Assembly: GCA_002082585.1 (NCBI GenBank)
Contig: CP020563.1
Coordinates: forward strand, 5,202,001-5,266,000
Length of the DNA stretch: 64,000 nt
Direction of reading: 5' to 3'
Source: Kitasatospora albolonga
GTDB taxonomy: Bacteria; Actinomycetota; Actinomycetes; Streptomycetales; Streptomycetaceae
Both the position numbers and the translations under genes were made by a program. A model generated the notes under the pieces. That model was not told where the DNA came from. It ran no database searches and saw nothing but the letters and a program-made list of their open reading frames with translations. Shown here in pieces: positions 35,898-44,405 of the stretch (the first letter of the stretch is position 1; each line of letters begins with the position of its first letter).

Positions 35898-35903
35898 GGA
35901 CGA

Positions 35904-37058
35904 ATGGCTGAAGAGGATGCCCGGCTGCGGGCCGTGGTTGCGCTGGCGCAGACGATGGCCGCGGCCTACACACCGCGTGAGTCGTGGCGGGCGGCCGCGC
36001 TCGGGGCCTGCGAGGCGCTGGGCGGCAGCTTCGCCGCGCTCTCCGTGTGGGAGCGGGACCGGGGCAGGCTGCGGGTCCTGGTGAACGCGGGGCAGCGGGC
36101 GGAGGGGGAGGAGGAGTTCCCCGAGGAGGAGGCGTACCCCGTACACGAGTTCCCGGAGATCACCGAGTTCCTGCACGAGCGCTGGGCGGGCGGCGGTGAG
36201 CCCGACGCCTGGGTGGAGACCGCCGACGGCCTGCCCGGCGCGGGCGGCCCGGCGCGCGGCGCCCGTCCGTACTGCCACCAGCGGGTGGTGGCCCTGCGGC
36301 GGCGCGGGCGGGGCTGCTGTGTGGTGGCCCCGATCGTGCTGCACGGGCGGGCCTGGGGCGAGCTGTACGTGGCGCGGCAGGCGGGGAAGCCGGTCTTCGA
36401 CCGGGACGACGCCAACTTCGCGACCGTGCTGGCCGCTGTCGTGGCCTCCGGGATCGCCCAGACCGAGCGGCTGGAGGAGGTCCGGAAGCTCGCCTTCACC
36501 GACCCGCTGACCGGCCTCGCCAACCGCCGGGCCGTCGATATCCGCCTGGACGAGGCGATCGAGGCGCACCGCACCGCCGGGGTCGTCGTCAGCCTCGTCG
36601 TCTGCGATCTGAACGGCCTCAAGACGGTGAACGACACCCATGGCCACGCGGTCGGCGACCGACTGCTGGAACGTTTCGGCTCGGTGCTCTCCCTCTGCGG
36701 GGCGATGCTCCCGGACGCGCTGGCCGCCCGGCTCGGCGGCGACGAGTTCTGCCTGCTCGCGGACGGGCCCCCGGCCGACGACGTGGTGGGGGTGGCCACC
36801 GAGCTGTGCGACCGGGCGGCGGTGATCGAGCTCGGCAACGGGGTGGCCTGCGGGGTCGCGTCGACCGGCGACCCGATCGGGCCGGTGCGCTCGGCCCGCC
36901 GGCTGTTCCGGCTGGCGGACGCGGCGCAGTACCGGGCCAAGGCCGCCCGTTCGCCGCGCCCGGTGGTGGCCGGGCGGGACGGCGAGGTGATCCGGCTGGC
37001 CGACTCCCCGCCGAAGTCCGCGCACGACCGGCGCAGACTGCGCGGCAACCGGCCGTGA
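35904..37058 (+). CDS. cdgE: GAF-GGDEF diguanylate cyclase
   Basis: 384 residues, cytosolic. GAF-like sensor about 10-185, then a GGDEF domain: FTDPLTGLANRRAVD, CDLNGLKTVNDTHGHAVGD and the intact catalytic RLGGDEF (278-282). No RxxD inhibitory site is seen five residues before it. It should make cyclic di-GMP, which with BldD controls Streptomyces development. The symbol follows the S. coelicolor SCO4931 protein from memory and is tentative. Confidence 0.88.
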   Translation: MAEEDARLRAVVALAQTMAAAYTPRESWRAAALGACEALGGSFAALSVWERDRGRLRVLVNAGQRAEGEEEFPEEEAYPVHEFPEITEFLHERWAGGGEPDAWVETADGLPGAGGPARGARPYCHQRVVALRRRGRGCCVVAPIVLHGRAWGELYVARQAGKPVFDRDDANFATVLAAVVASGIAQTERLEEVRKLAFTDPLTGLANRRAVDIRLDEAIEAHRTAGVVVSLVVCDLNGLKTVNDTHGHAVGDRLLERFGSVLSLCGAMLPDALAARLGGDEFCLLADGPPADDVVGVATELCDRAAVIELGNGVACGVASTGDPIGPVRSARRLFRLADAAQYRAKAARSPRPVVAGRDGEVIRLADSPPKSAHDRRRLRGNRP

Positions 37059-37062
37059 GCGG

Positions 37063-37116
37063 GAGTGTGCGGTGCGGTCGGAGTGTGCGGTGCGGCCGGG
37101 ATGTGCGGTGCGGAGT
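37063..37116. repeat. 18-bp tandem repeat x3
   Basis: Units GAGTGTGCGGTGCGGTCG, then GAGTGTGCGGTGCGGCCG, then a variant, filling the gap between the convergent GGDEF and lipoprotein genes. No hairpin terminator is evident. Confidence 0.8.
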
Positions 37117-37120
37117 CGGC

Positions 37121-37870
37121 TCAGTGCGGTGGGGCCAACGGCTCCAGGGCGTTGCCGATGCTGCACCCGCCCTCCCCGGGCATCCGCTGGACACGGGACG
37201 GCACCCACACCTCGGTGACGCCGGGGCGCACATGGGCGACCAGGCAGTCCTGCGGGTCGTGGCCGTTGCTCTTCAGGGACATGAGGATGCCGACCCGGCC
37301 GTTGTCCGCCTTCACCTCGGTACGTATCGCCCGGTCCAGATCCAGGGCGGCGAGCGTACGGCGTATCCCGGCCTCGTCCACCCGCCCGCCCTCCGGTACC
37401 CGGGGAAGTTTCGCGCGAAGCTCCTCGTAGGGCAGAGGGGGCGGTTCGGGCGGCGGGGCGAAGGTCAGCGGAGGGCCGTCCGGGCAGTCCACGGCAGGGG
37501 GGTCCTCACCCCACTCCGATGCGGGGGAGACTCGCACCGAGAAGCAGCGCAGCACGGTGACCGGCTCGCGGTCGCGCCTCTGCCCGTACGCCGTACCGGA
37601 GGTGCGGACGACCAGGCCGATGCCGTCCCCCTCGTGGGTCGAGGTACCCGTCACCCGCAACACCTCCACCCCGTCGATACCGGAGGCCGAGTGTCCGACC
37701 TCCTCCGCCGTGCGCGGACGTGGGCCGTCAAGGCGTTCACCGGCCTTCCTGGCCACATCGCGTGCGGCGTCCGACGCCTTGCCCTCGGCGGACGGTAACC
37801 CTCCGCAGCCGGCGGTGAACAGGAGTAACGGGGCGATCAACAGCGGTACGGGCAGCAGGAGTCGTCGCAT
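37121..37870 (-). CDS. Lipoprotein of unknown function
   Basis: 249 residues. Signal peptide MRRLLLPVPLLIAPLLL with lipobox FTAGC. The mature protein has four cysteines and a Pro-rich middle (FAPPPEPPPLP) and no recognised domain. It is divergent from hutH. Confidence 0.8.
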   Translation of the reverse strand: MRRLLLPVPLLIAPLLLFTAGCGGLPSAEGKASDAARDVARKAGERLDGPRPRTAEEVGHSASGIDGVEVLRVTGTSTHEGDGIGLVVRTSGTAYGQRRDREPVTVLRCFSVRVSPASEWGEDPPAVDCPDGPPLTFAPPPEPPPLPYEELRAKLPRVPEGGRVDEAGIRRTLAALDLDRAIRTEVKADNGRVGILMSLKSNGHDPQDCLVAHVRPGVTEVWVPSRVQRMPGEGGCSIGNALEPLAPPH

Positions 37871-38062
37871 ACGTGCAGCTTTCCGGTAGGGCGCGCGGCG
37901 GGCAATCCGCTCACCTACTCAGACCGGCCCGGATGGCCGTCCGTTCACTGCGAGCGGACTGCGGGCGGACCACGGGCCGGGCCGTGAGCGCCGAGGGGCG
38001 GTAAGGGTCCCTCTCCTCGACGACTAGTGACATAGCGGTTTTCAATCCGTACGCTGCTGAAT

Positions 38063-39613
38063 ATGGATATGCACACTGTCGTGGTGGGGACGTCCGGAAC
38101 CACCGCCGAGGACGTCGTCGCCGTGGCCCGCCACGGTGCCCGGGTCGAGCTCTCCGCCGTCGCCGTGGACGCGCTGGCCGCCTCCCGCCTCATCGTGGAC
38201 GCGCTCGCCGCAAAGCCGGAGCCGGTCTACGGCGTCTCCACCGGCTTCGGCGCCCTCGCCAGCCGCCACATCAGCACCGAGCTCCGTGCCCAGCTCCAGC
38301 GCAACATCGTCCGCTCGCACGCGGCGGGCATGGGCCCCCGCGTCGAGCGCGAGGTCGTGCGCGCGCTGATGTTCCTCCGGCTCAAGACGGTCGCCTCCGG
38401 CCACACCGGCGTACGCCCCGAGGTCGCGCAGACCATGGCGGACGTGCTCAATGCGGGGATCACGCCCGTCGTCCACGAGTACGGCTCGCTCGGCTGCTCC
38501 GGCGACCTCGCGCCCCTCTCGCACTGTGCGCTCACCCTGATGGGCGAGGGCGAGGCGGAGGGCCCCGACGGCACGGTCCGCCCGGCGGGCGAGCTGCTCG
38601 CCGCGCACGGGATCACCCCGGTGGAGCTGCGCGAGAAGGAGGGCCTCGCCCTCCTCAACGGCACCGACGGGATGCTCGGCATGCTCGTCATGGCCCTCGC
38701 CGACCTCCGTAACCTCTACACCTCCGCCGACATCACCGCCGCCCTCACCCTGGAGGCGCTGCTCGGCACGGACAAGGTGCTGGCCCCCGAGCTGCACGCC
38801 ATCCGCCCGCACCCGGGCCAGGGCGTCAGCGCGGACAACATGCTGCGGGTGCTGGCCGGTTCGGGGCTGACGGGCCATCACCAGGACGACGCGCCCCGGG
38901 TCCAGGACGCCTACTCCGTACGCTGCGCCCCCCAGGTCAACGGCGCGGGCCGCGACACCCTGGACTACGCGGCCGTGGTCGCGGGCCGCGAGCTGGCCTC
39001 GTCCGTGGACAACCCGGTGGTGCTGCCCGACGGCCGGGTCGAGTCCAACGGCAACTTCCACGGCGCGCCCGTCGCGTACGTCCTGGACTTCCTCGCCATC
39101 GTCGCCGCCGACCTCGGCTCGATCTGCGAGCGCCGCACCGACCGTCTCCTCGACAAGCACCGCTCGCACGGGCTGCCGCCGTTCCTCGCGGACGACGCCG
39201 GGGTCGACTCGGGGCTGATGATCGCCCAGTACACGCAGGCCGCCCTGGTCAGCGAGATGAAGCGGCTCGCGGTGCCCGCCTCCGCCGACTCCATCCCGTC
39301 CTCCGCGATGCAGGAGGATCACGTCTCCATGGGCTGGTCGGCCGCGCGCAAGCTCCGTACTGCCGTGGACAACCTCACCCGGATCGTCGCCGTCGAGCTG
39401 TACGCGGCCACCCGCGCCGTGGAGATCCGGGCCGCCGAGGGCCTCACGCCCGCCCCCGCCTCGCAGGCCGCCGTGGCCGCGCTGCGGGAGGCCGGGGCGG
39501 AGGGACCGGGCCCGGACCGCTTCCTGGCGCCGGACCTGGCCGCCGCCGACACGTTCGTACGCGAAGGGCGTCTGGTGGCGGCGGTGGAGCCGGTCACGGG
39601 GCCGCTGGCCTGA
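38063..39613 (+). CDS. hutH: Histidine ammonia-lyase
   Basis: 516 residues. It deaminates histidine to urocanate, first step of histidine degradation. The self-formed MIO cofactor comes from C145-S146-G147 in GSLGCSGDLAPL, a Cys-Ser-Gly variant of the usual Ala-Ser-Gly that is also found, from memory, in other Streptomyces HutH. Other catalytic parts: VYGVSTGFGALA, QRNIVRSHAAG, RVQDAYSVRC and the C-terminal AMQEDHVSMG. TACGCT lies 7 nt before the ATG (leaderless). No other hut gene is adjacent, as usual for Streptomyces. Confidence 0.95.
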   Translation: MDMHTVVVGTSGTTAEDVVAVARHGARVELSAVAVDALAASRLIVDALAAKPEPVYGVSTGFGALASRHISTELRAQLQRNIVRSHAAGMGPRVEREVVRALMFLRLKTVASGHTGVRPEVAQTMADVLNAGITPVVHEYGSLGCSGDLAPLSHCALTLMGEGEAEGPDGTVRPAGELLAAHGITPVELREKEGLALLNGTDGMLGMLVMALADLRNLYTSADITAALTLEALLGTDKVLAPELHAIRPHPGQGVSADNMLRVLAGSGLTGHHQDDAPRVQDAYSVRCAPQVNGAGRDTLDYAAVVAGRELASSVDNPVVLPDGRVESNGNFHGAPVAYVLDFLAIVAADLGSICERRTDRLLDKHRSHGLPPFLADDAGVDSGLMIAQYTQAALVSEMKRLAVPASADSIPSSAMQEDHVSMGWSAARKLRTAVDNLTRIVAVELYAATRAVEIRAAEGLTPAPASQAAVAALREAGAEGPGPDRFLAPDLAAADTFVREGRLVAAVEPVTGPLA

Positions 39614-39630
39614 GCCGGTCCCGTACGTAC

Positions 39631-39670
39631 GGAAAGGGCTGCCGCATCGGGGGGTGCGACAGCCCTTTCC
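39631..39670. terminator. Bidirectional terminator between hutH and the LAETG gene
   Basis: GGAAAGGGCTG-C-CGCA pairs with TGCG-A-CAGCCCTTTCC across a short G-rich loop; arms end in TTTCC/GGAAA. Confidence 0.85.
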
Positions 39671-39677
39671 CGTGTCC

Positions 39678-39965
39678 TCAGGCCGCCGGGCGGGGCCCGG
39701 AACGGCGTACCGAGTAGGTGACGAAGCCCGCGCCCAGGCCCAGCAGCGCCGTGCCGCCGATCAGATACGGGGTGGTGTCGACGCCCGGCCCGGTCTCGGC
39801 GAGCTGCGGGCCGGAGGTGTCGTCCTGGGCGGTGGCGACGGCAGCCTGCCGCGCTGCGTTCGGGGCGGTCTCGACAGTGGCGTTGGCCGACGGGACGAAC
39901 CAGAGAGCGGCCAGCAGCGTCCCTGCGGCGGAGGCGGTCAGGAGTGTGCGACGAGTGACGGACAC
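39678..39965 (-). CDS. Small sortase-anchored surface protein (LAETG)
   Basis: 95 residues. Signal peptide (SVTRRTLLTASAAGTLLAALW) with cleavage near ANA, a 30-residue mature region, then LAETGPG, a TM helix (YLIGGTALLGLGAGFVTY) and a basic tail, exactly a sortase sorting signal. LAxTG is the class E sortase motif of Streptomyces that anchors long chaplins. This protein has no chaplin domain; it may be a surface marker or a very short anchor. GTG start with AAGGGG 8 nt before. Confidence 0.82.
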   Translation of the reverse strand: MSVTRRTLLTASAAGTLLAALWFVPSANATVETAPNAARQAAVATAQDDTSGPQLAETGPGVDTTPYLIGGTALLGLGAGFVTYSVRRSGPRPAA

Positions 39966-40073
39966 AGTTTCGATCCCCTTGCAACAACCGTGAGTTAGCC
40001 CCGTGGATCGATGCTAAGCAAAGCAGCGGGTCGGAGGAAAGTCGCGGCCTCCCCGAGCCCTACGCTCCGGAGC

Positions 40074-40526
40074 ATGAGCACAGAAGAGACATCCAGGTTT
40101 GTTCGACTTCGCGTGGAGATGGTGCTGGAGGTCACCGACCTCGACGCCCTCACCGGTACCGCCCTCGAATCCATCGCCGCCGAGTACGGGGAACCCGTAT
40201 CGGGTATCACCGAGAGCGACACGGCCGAGGAGCGGATGCATGCCGAGGCCACCGTCCGGGCAGACGGAGCTGAGGCCCTCGCCTCGCTGGTCGACCCCTT
40301 CGACCTGGTCAGCGAGGTGCCCGGGGTCGAGCTCGCGCAGGCTTCCTGGAGCAGCGAGAGCATCGACTACGACCCCGACGCGGAGGGCTGGGACGACGAT
40401 GAGGAGGACGACGAGGACGGCCCGTACCTGGACGGGGCCGGGGGCGACGAGGAGGGGTACGGCGACGGCGTCGCGCACAATGGGAAGAACGACGGCGAGG
40501 ACGGTGACCTCGCGCAGCGGGTCTGA
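40074..40526 (+). CDS. Hypothetical acidic protein
   Basis: 150 residues. The first 85 residues look folded (RFVRLRVEMVLEVTDLDALTG); the C-terminal 55 are dominated by Asp, Glu and Gly (for example WDDDEEDDEDGPYLDG). No known domain. A TACGCT box 7 nt before the ATG suggests leaderless transcription. Followed by a hairpin terminator. Confidence 0.75.
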   Translation: MSTEETSRFVRLRVEMVLEVTDLDALTGTALESIAAEYGEPVSGITESDTAEERMHAEATVRADGAEALASLVDPFDLVSEVPGVELAQASWSSESIDYDPDAEGWDDDEEDDEDGPYLDGAGGDEEGYGDGVAHNGKNDGEDGDLAQRV

Positions 40527-40545
40527 CGTGTGAGAACACCGGCCC

Positions 40546-40574
40546 CGGCCCCGCTTCACCGCGGACCGGGGCCG
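40546..40574 (+). terminator. Terminator after the acidic protein gene
   Basis: CGGCCCCG pairs with CGGGGCCG across a 13-nt loop, 20 bp after the stop codon. Confidence 0.65.
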
Positions 40575-40778
40575 CGCTGTGCGGCGGTTCCGCATCCGCC
40601 CCCGGCGGCGGGAACCACCGCCGTCCCGACCGCGTCGATGAGTGGTGTTCCCCACATCCCCGGCGGATGTGGAACGGAGCGCCCGCTCCGGGTGTTCTTG
40701 GAACATTGACGGGGAATCGCCGCCTGGCAGCCCCGTCCGGGGATTTTTGGGGAATCGGCAACGATGGAGAAGCGTGTG

Positions 40779-42041
40779 ATGACGGACAGCAAGCGGCGCA
40801 GGGGCCTCGCGGCCGTGTCCGCACTGCTCGGCGGCGTGCTGGTGCTTTCGGCCTGTAGCGACGACGGGGACAAGGGCGCGGCGGCGAAGCCGAGCGCCGG
40901 GAGTTCGGAGGCGTCACAGGCCCAGGAGGTGGACAAGGCCGCGGCCGAGGACGCGTCCGAGGCCCAGATAGCGATCGAGCCGAAGAACGGCTCGACCAAC
41001 GCCAGCATCAACAACGCCGCCCAGATCTCCGTCAAGGAGGGCAAGCTGACCGAGGTCACCATGACCTCGGCGGACGGCAAGGCGGTCGAGGGCACGCTGG
41101 CGGCCGACGGCTCCAGCTGGAAGCCGTCGGGGCAGCTCCAGCGCTCCACCACGTACAAGATCGTCGCGACGGCCGAGGACGCGAAGGGCCGCCAGGCCCA
41201 CGAGAACAGCTCCTTCACCACCGTCTCGCCCGACAACAGCTTCATCGGGAACTTCACCCCCGAGGACGGCTCCACCGTCGGCGTCGGGATGCCCGTCTCG
41301 ATCAACTTCAACAAGCCGATCACGGACAAGAAGGCCGTCCAGGCCGGTATCACCGTGACCTCCAGCAGCGGCCAGGAGGTCGTCGGCCACTGGTTCAACA
41401 GCCAGCGCCTGGACCTGCGCCCGGAGAGCTACTGGCAGGGCGGCTCCACCATCACCCTGAAGCTCGCGCTGGACGGCGTCGAGGGCGCCGACGGCGTGTA
41501 CGGCGTGCAGCAGAAGACGGTCACGTTCAAGGTCGGCCGTAACCAGGTCTCCACCGTCGACGCGAAGACCAAGATGATGACGGTCACGCGGGACGGCAAG
41601 ACGATCAAGACCATCCCGATCTCCGCCGGCTCCCCCGAGACCCCCACGTACAACGGTCAGATGGTGATCTCCGAGAAGTACAAGGAGACCCGGATGAACG
41701 GCGCCACCGTCGGCTTCACCGACGACGACGGCAAGGGCGAGTACGACATCAAGGACGTGCCGCACGCGATGCGCCTGTCCACCTCGGGCACCTTCATCCA
41801 CGGCAACTACTGGGGCAAGGGCATCTTCGGCACCGCCAACACCAGCCACGGCTGCGTGGGCCTCGCCGACGTGAAGGGCGCGAACGACCCCAACGCGCCG
41901 GGCGCCTGGTTCTACAACAACTCGCTCATCGGCGACGTGGTCATCGTCAAGAACTCCCCGGACAAGACCATCAAGCCGGACAACGGCCTCAACGGCTGGA
42001 ACATGGACTGGGCCCAGTGGAAGGCCGGCTCCGCCGCCTGA
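40779..42041 (+). CDS. L,D-transpeptidase lipoprotein
   Basis: 420 residues. Signal peptide with lipobox LSAC, a Ser/Ala/Glu-rich linker, two Ig-like domains (about 65-275, as in mycobacterial LdtMt2) and a YkuD catalytic domain with HGNYWGKG and SHGCVGL (H357, catalytic C359). It makes 3-3 crosslinks in peptidoglycan outside the membrane. GGAGAAG precedes this ATG; an ATG 15 nt upstream is the alternative. In S. coelicolor the ortholog is near SCO4934. Confidence 0.92.
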   Translation: MTDSKRRRGLAAVSALLGGVLVLSACSDDGDKGAAAKPSAGSSEASQAQEVDKAAAEDASEAQIAIEPKNGSTNASINNAAQISVKEGKLTEVTMTSADGKAVEGTLAADGSSWKPSGQLQRSTTYKIVATAEDAKGRQAHENSSFTTVSPDNSFIGNFTPEDGSTVGVGMPVSINFNKPITDKKAVQAGITVTSSSGQEVVGHWFNSQRLDLRPESYWQGGSTITLKLALDGVEGADGVYGVQQKTVTFKVGRNQVSTVDAKTKMMTVTRDGKTIKTIPISAGSPETPTYNGQMVISEKYKETRMNGATVGFTDDDGKGEYDIKDVPHAMRLSTSGTFIHGNYWGKGIFGTANTSHGCVGLADVKGANDPNAPGAWFYNNSLIGDVVIVKNSPDKTIKPDNGLNGWNMDWAQWKAGSAA

Positions 42042-42099
42042 TCCCGGCCCCTCTTCTCCGTTTCCCCGCCTCTCTCCCCGCTCCACCCCCGTCCCCATC

Positions 42100-42144
42100 C
42101 GAAGGCGGCGGCTCCCCGGAATTCCTGGGGGGCCGCCGCCTTCG
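42100..42144. terminator. Bidirectional terminator at the end of the conserved block
   Basis: CGAAGGCGGCGGC and GCCGCCGCCTTCG form a 13-bp stem enclosing a CCCC/GGGG inner stem, between convergent genes. Confidence 0.8.
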
Positions 42145-42160
42145 GCGTGTGCGGGGCCTC

Positions 42161-42721
42161 TCATAACGCCGAGTCCAGCCCCAGCAGCACCCGCCGGAGG
42201 AATGCGACATCGGGCCTGACCACCGGCCTCGCCACCGACCGCTCGGACGCCTGGCGCCGCGGGAGCGGCGGCCGGGCCGCCAGCTCGGCCCACACCACCT
42301 TCGCGCCCGCCGTGCGGTAGGAACCCCAGCGCGACGCCAGCCGCTGTACGAGGAAGAGACCGCGCCCGCCCTCGGCGTCATCGTCGGCGTGCTTGAGCAC
42401 GGGCGGCTCGTCCGACACGTCCCACACTTCGACGACGACGCTGTCCCGCAGGCCGACCAGCCGGACGTGAACGAGGCCGAGCCCCTCCAGCTCCGCCCAC
42501 GTCGGGCTCTCCGCCAGTTCCCCGGTGACGGTGACGGCATTGGTCACCAGCTCCGAGGCGATCAGAAGGACATCGTCCTCGACTGCCGCCGCCTGCCATT
42601 TGGCCAGAGCCAGCCGCAGGAAGTGACGCGACGCCGATACGGAGGAACGCGCGGCGGTCAGCGAGAGCTGGTCGACGAAGCGCACACTCTGCGGCCGGTA
42701 CGGCGGCTCCCGGCCGGTCAC
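42161..42721 (-). CDS. HATPase (anti-sigma-like) regulatory protein
   Basis: 186 residues. A single GHKL ATPase domain: the N-box region LIASELVTNAVTVTG, the G1-like VEVWDVSDEPP and the G2 segment GGRGLFLVQRLASRWG. These stand-alone proteins resemble RsbW/SpoIIAB anti-sigma factors and are abundant in Streptomyces next to XRE/DUF397 genes. Its GTG overlaps the stop of the resolvase-like gene (GTGA), so they are coupled. Confidence 0.82.
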   Translation of the reverse strand: MTGREPPYRPQSVRFVDQLSLTAARSSVSASRHFLRLALAKWQAAAVEDDVLLIASELVTNAVTVTGELAESPTWAELEGLGLVHVRLVGLRDSVVVEVWDVSDEPPVLKHADDDAEGGRGLFLVQRLASRWGSYRTAGAKVVWAELAARPPLPRRQASERSVARPVVRPDVAFLRRVLLGLDSAL

Positions 42722-43038
42722 GAGCCGTCCTCCAGGCTGACGACCACCGCGCCGCCCGTGGCGTAGAAGAGGTGCGTGAGCATGGCGTCCTGGAGCGACC
42801 GGTTGAGCGCCAGCTCCCGGTAGGACGGCACGACCACCTGCTTCGCCTCGGCGCGCCTGACCGCTTCGACTAACTCCGTGAACGCCGACTGCGCCCCCGG
42901 CACGTACTCGTAGAACACGATCGCCAGGTGGAAGCCGTTGCCTTCGGCGTAGGTGCTGAGGTCGTCCTGTTTCTGCTTGGCCTCCTCGTCGCTCATGCCG
43001 TCGGGCACGCGCATGTAGCCAAAGATCAACGGGTTCAT
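42718..43038 (-). CDS. Degenerate serine-recombinase-like protein
   Basis: 106 residues, matching only the N-terminal resolvase fold (FGYMRVPDGMSDEEAKQKQ ... LVEAVRRAEAKQVVVPSYRELA). The catalytic Ser that normally follows YxRV is Pro here, so it should not cut DNA; the C-terminal DNA-binding part is absent. It contains a TTA codon (codon 56), so translation should need bldA tRNA. Operon with the HATPase gene; possibly a regulator. Confidence 0.72.
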   Translation of the reverse strand: MNPLIFGYMRVPDGMSDEEAKQKQDDLSTYAEGNGFHLAIVFYEYVPGAQSAFTELVEAVRRAEAKQVVVPSYRELALNRSLQDAMLTHLFYATGGAVVVSLEDGS

Positions 43039-43253
43039 CGAACGGGGGTCCCCTCGCCATGCCTGCGATCACATGGAGTGCTCGCAAGAGCTCTGTGGGT
43101 CACCGAGTGAAGCACTGGATTATTCGAATGTGCAACACTCCAGATTGGAAATCTGGAATTCGATTTCTCGAACAAACATCCCCTATTTCAAATCAGGGAT
43201 ACTCGGGGTTCCATTCCGGATGTAGGTTGGGTTGCAGATCGGAGGCGCATCAA
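43039..43253. promoter_or_regulatory. AT-rich divergent promoter region with small hairpins
   Basis: Around half AT, far below the local GC. It holds CCAGATT-GGA-AATCTGG (43140-43156) and an ATCCC/GGGAT pair (43178-43200). No gene. Likely controls both the resolvase-like/HATPase operon and the XRE gene. Confidence 0.55.
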
Positions 43254-44138
43254 GTGGTGGAAGCAGCAAGTGGTTCGACCGTGCCCCGCCGTCAACTGGG
43301 GCGACATTTACGTGAGCTGCGCAACCGCGCGCGGCTGACCGTGCGTGCGGCGTCGACGGCCCTGGAGTGGTCGGACCAGAAGATCTGGCGCATCGAGACG
43401 GGCCAAACGTCCATGCGCAGCCTGGATGTTGAGGCCATGTGCCGTGCGTACGGCGCTGACGCCGAGTTGACCAAGGGCCTGATGGGGCTCGCCAAGGAGA
43501 CCAAGAACCGGGGGTGGTGGCACGCTTACGGTGACGTGATCCCGGAGGGCTTCGACCTCTTCATCGGACTGGAAGGGGCGGCAGCCAGCCTGCGTCAGTA
43601 CATCAAGGACCTGGTGCCGGGGCTGGTACAGACGGAGGACTACGCGCGAGCGCTGATCCGGGAAGGCACCCATGGAGTGGACCGCGACGAGATCGAGCGA
43701 CGGGTACATGTCCGCATGGCGCGCCAGGAGTTGCTGACCAGGGTGACCAGCCCGCCCACCTTGGAGTTGGTGCTTGGTGAAGCGGTGCTCCGTCAGCCGG
43801 TCGGCGGAGGCGAGGTAATGGCTCGCCAGCTGCACCGCCTGGCGGAGACGATGGACCTGCCGAACGTCTCACTGCGGGTCGTACCGTTCTCGGCGGGCCT
43901 GCACTATGGCCTCGTGTCGGGGCCGTTCACCCTCTTGCGCTTCCCTGTCAACGGTGACGGGCAACCGATGGAGCCGCCCACCGTCTACATGGAGGGCTTC
44001 ACCGGTGATCTGTACCTCGACAAGCCGCAGGAGATCGAGCGGTACGACGGGGCGTTCACTTCCCTCTGGGGTGCCGCCCTGGATCACCAGGGCACCCAGA
44101 ACATTCTTCGGCAAGCGGCAAAGGAGTTTTCCCGATGA
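43254..44138 (+). CDS. XRE-family regulator with DUF5753 (Scr1-type)
   Basis: 294 residues. N-terminal HTH (LGRHLRELRNRARLTVRAAS ... QKIWRIETGQTSM) and a DUF5753 domain (VPGLVQTEDYARALI and EAVLRQPVGG). Partner of the DUF397 gene that overlaps its stop. In S. coelicolor such pairs (Scr1/Scr2) behave as antitoxin/toxin-like regulators affecting antibiotic production. Contains a TTA codon (codon 19), implying bldA dependence. GGAGG lies 8 nt before the GTG. Confidence 0.87.
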   Translation: MVEAASGSTVPRRQLGRHLRELRNRARLTVRAASTALEWSDQKIWRIETGQTSMRSLDVEAMCRAYGADAELTKGLMGLAKETKNRGWWHAYGDVIPEGFDLFIGLEGAAASLRQYIKDLVPGLVQTEDYARALIREGTHGVDRDEIERRVHVRMARQELLTRVTSPPTLELVLGEAVLRQPVGGGEVMARQLHRLAETMDLPNVSLRVVPFSAGLHYGLVSGPFTLLRFPVNGDGQPMEPPTVYMEGFTGDLYLDKPQEIERYDGAFTSLWGAALDHQGTQNILRQAAKEFSR

Positions 44139-44347
44139 TGAGCGCAGATCTGACGGGCGCGGTATGGCGTAAGTCCAGCCGCTCGCAGAACAACGCCACC
44201 TGCGTCGAGGTCGCGTTCCTCGGCGACGGCCGCGTGGCCATGCGCGACAGCAAGGACCGGGGCGACGGCCCGGCTCTCGTCTTCACCTCCGGCGAGTGGG
44301 CCGCGTTCGAGGGCGGCGTCGTGGACGGCGAGTTCAAGCGGGCGTAG
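44135..44347 (+). CDS. DUF397 protein (Scr2-type), copy 1
   Basis: 70 residues. The DUF397 core WRKSSRSQNNATCVEVAFL and ALVFTSGEWAAFEGGV are present. It overlaps the XRE stop by 4 nt and has AAGGAG 8 nt upstream. Expected partner of the XRE protein. Confidence 0.9.
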   Translation: MMSADLTGAVWRKSSRSQNNATCVEVAFLGDGRVAMRDSKDRGDGPALVFTSGEWAAFEGGVVDGEFKRA

Positions 44348-44374
44348 GACGAGCCCCCGCACACCACCGCACGA

Positions 44375-44405
44375 GCGCCCGGCCGGCATTCTTCTGGCCG
44401 GGCGC
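44375..44405 (+). terminator. Terminator after DUF397 copy 1
   Basis: GCGCCCGGCC pairs with GGCCGGGCGC around an 11-nt loop. Confidence 0.8.

Noticed and set aside
42718..43038. Active site-specific recombinase or integrase marking an island end
   Set aside because: Catalytic Ser is replaced and the DNA-binding half is absent; no tRNA or att repeat was found nearby.
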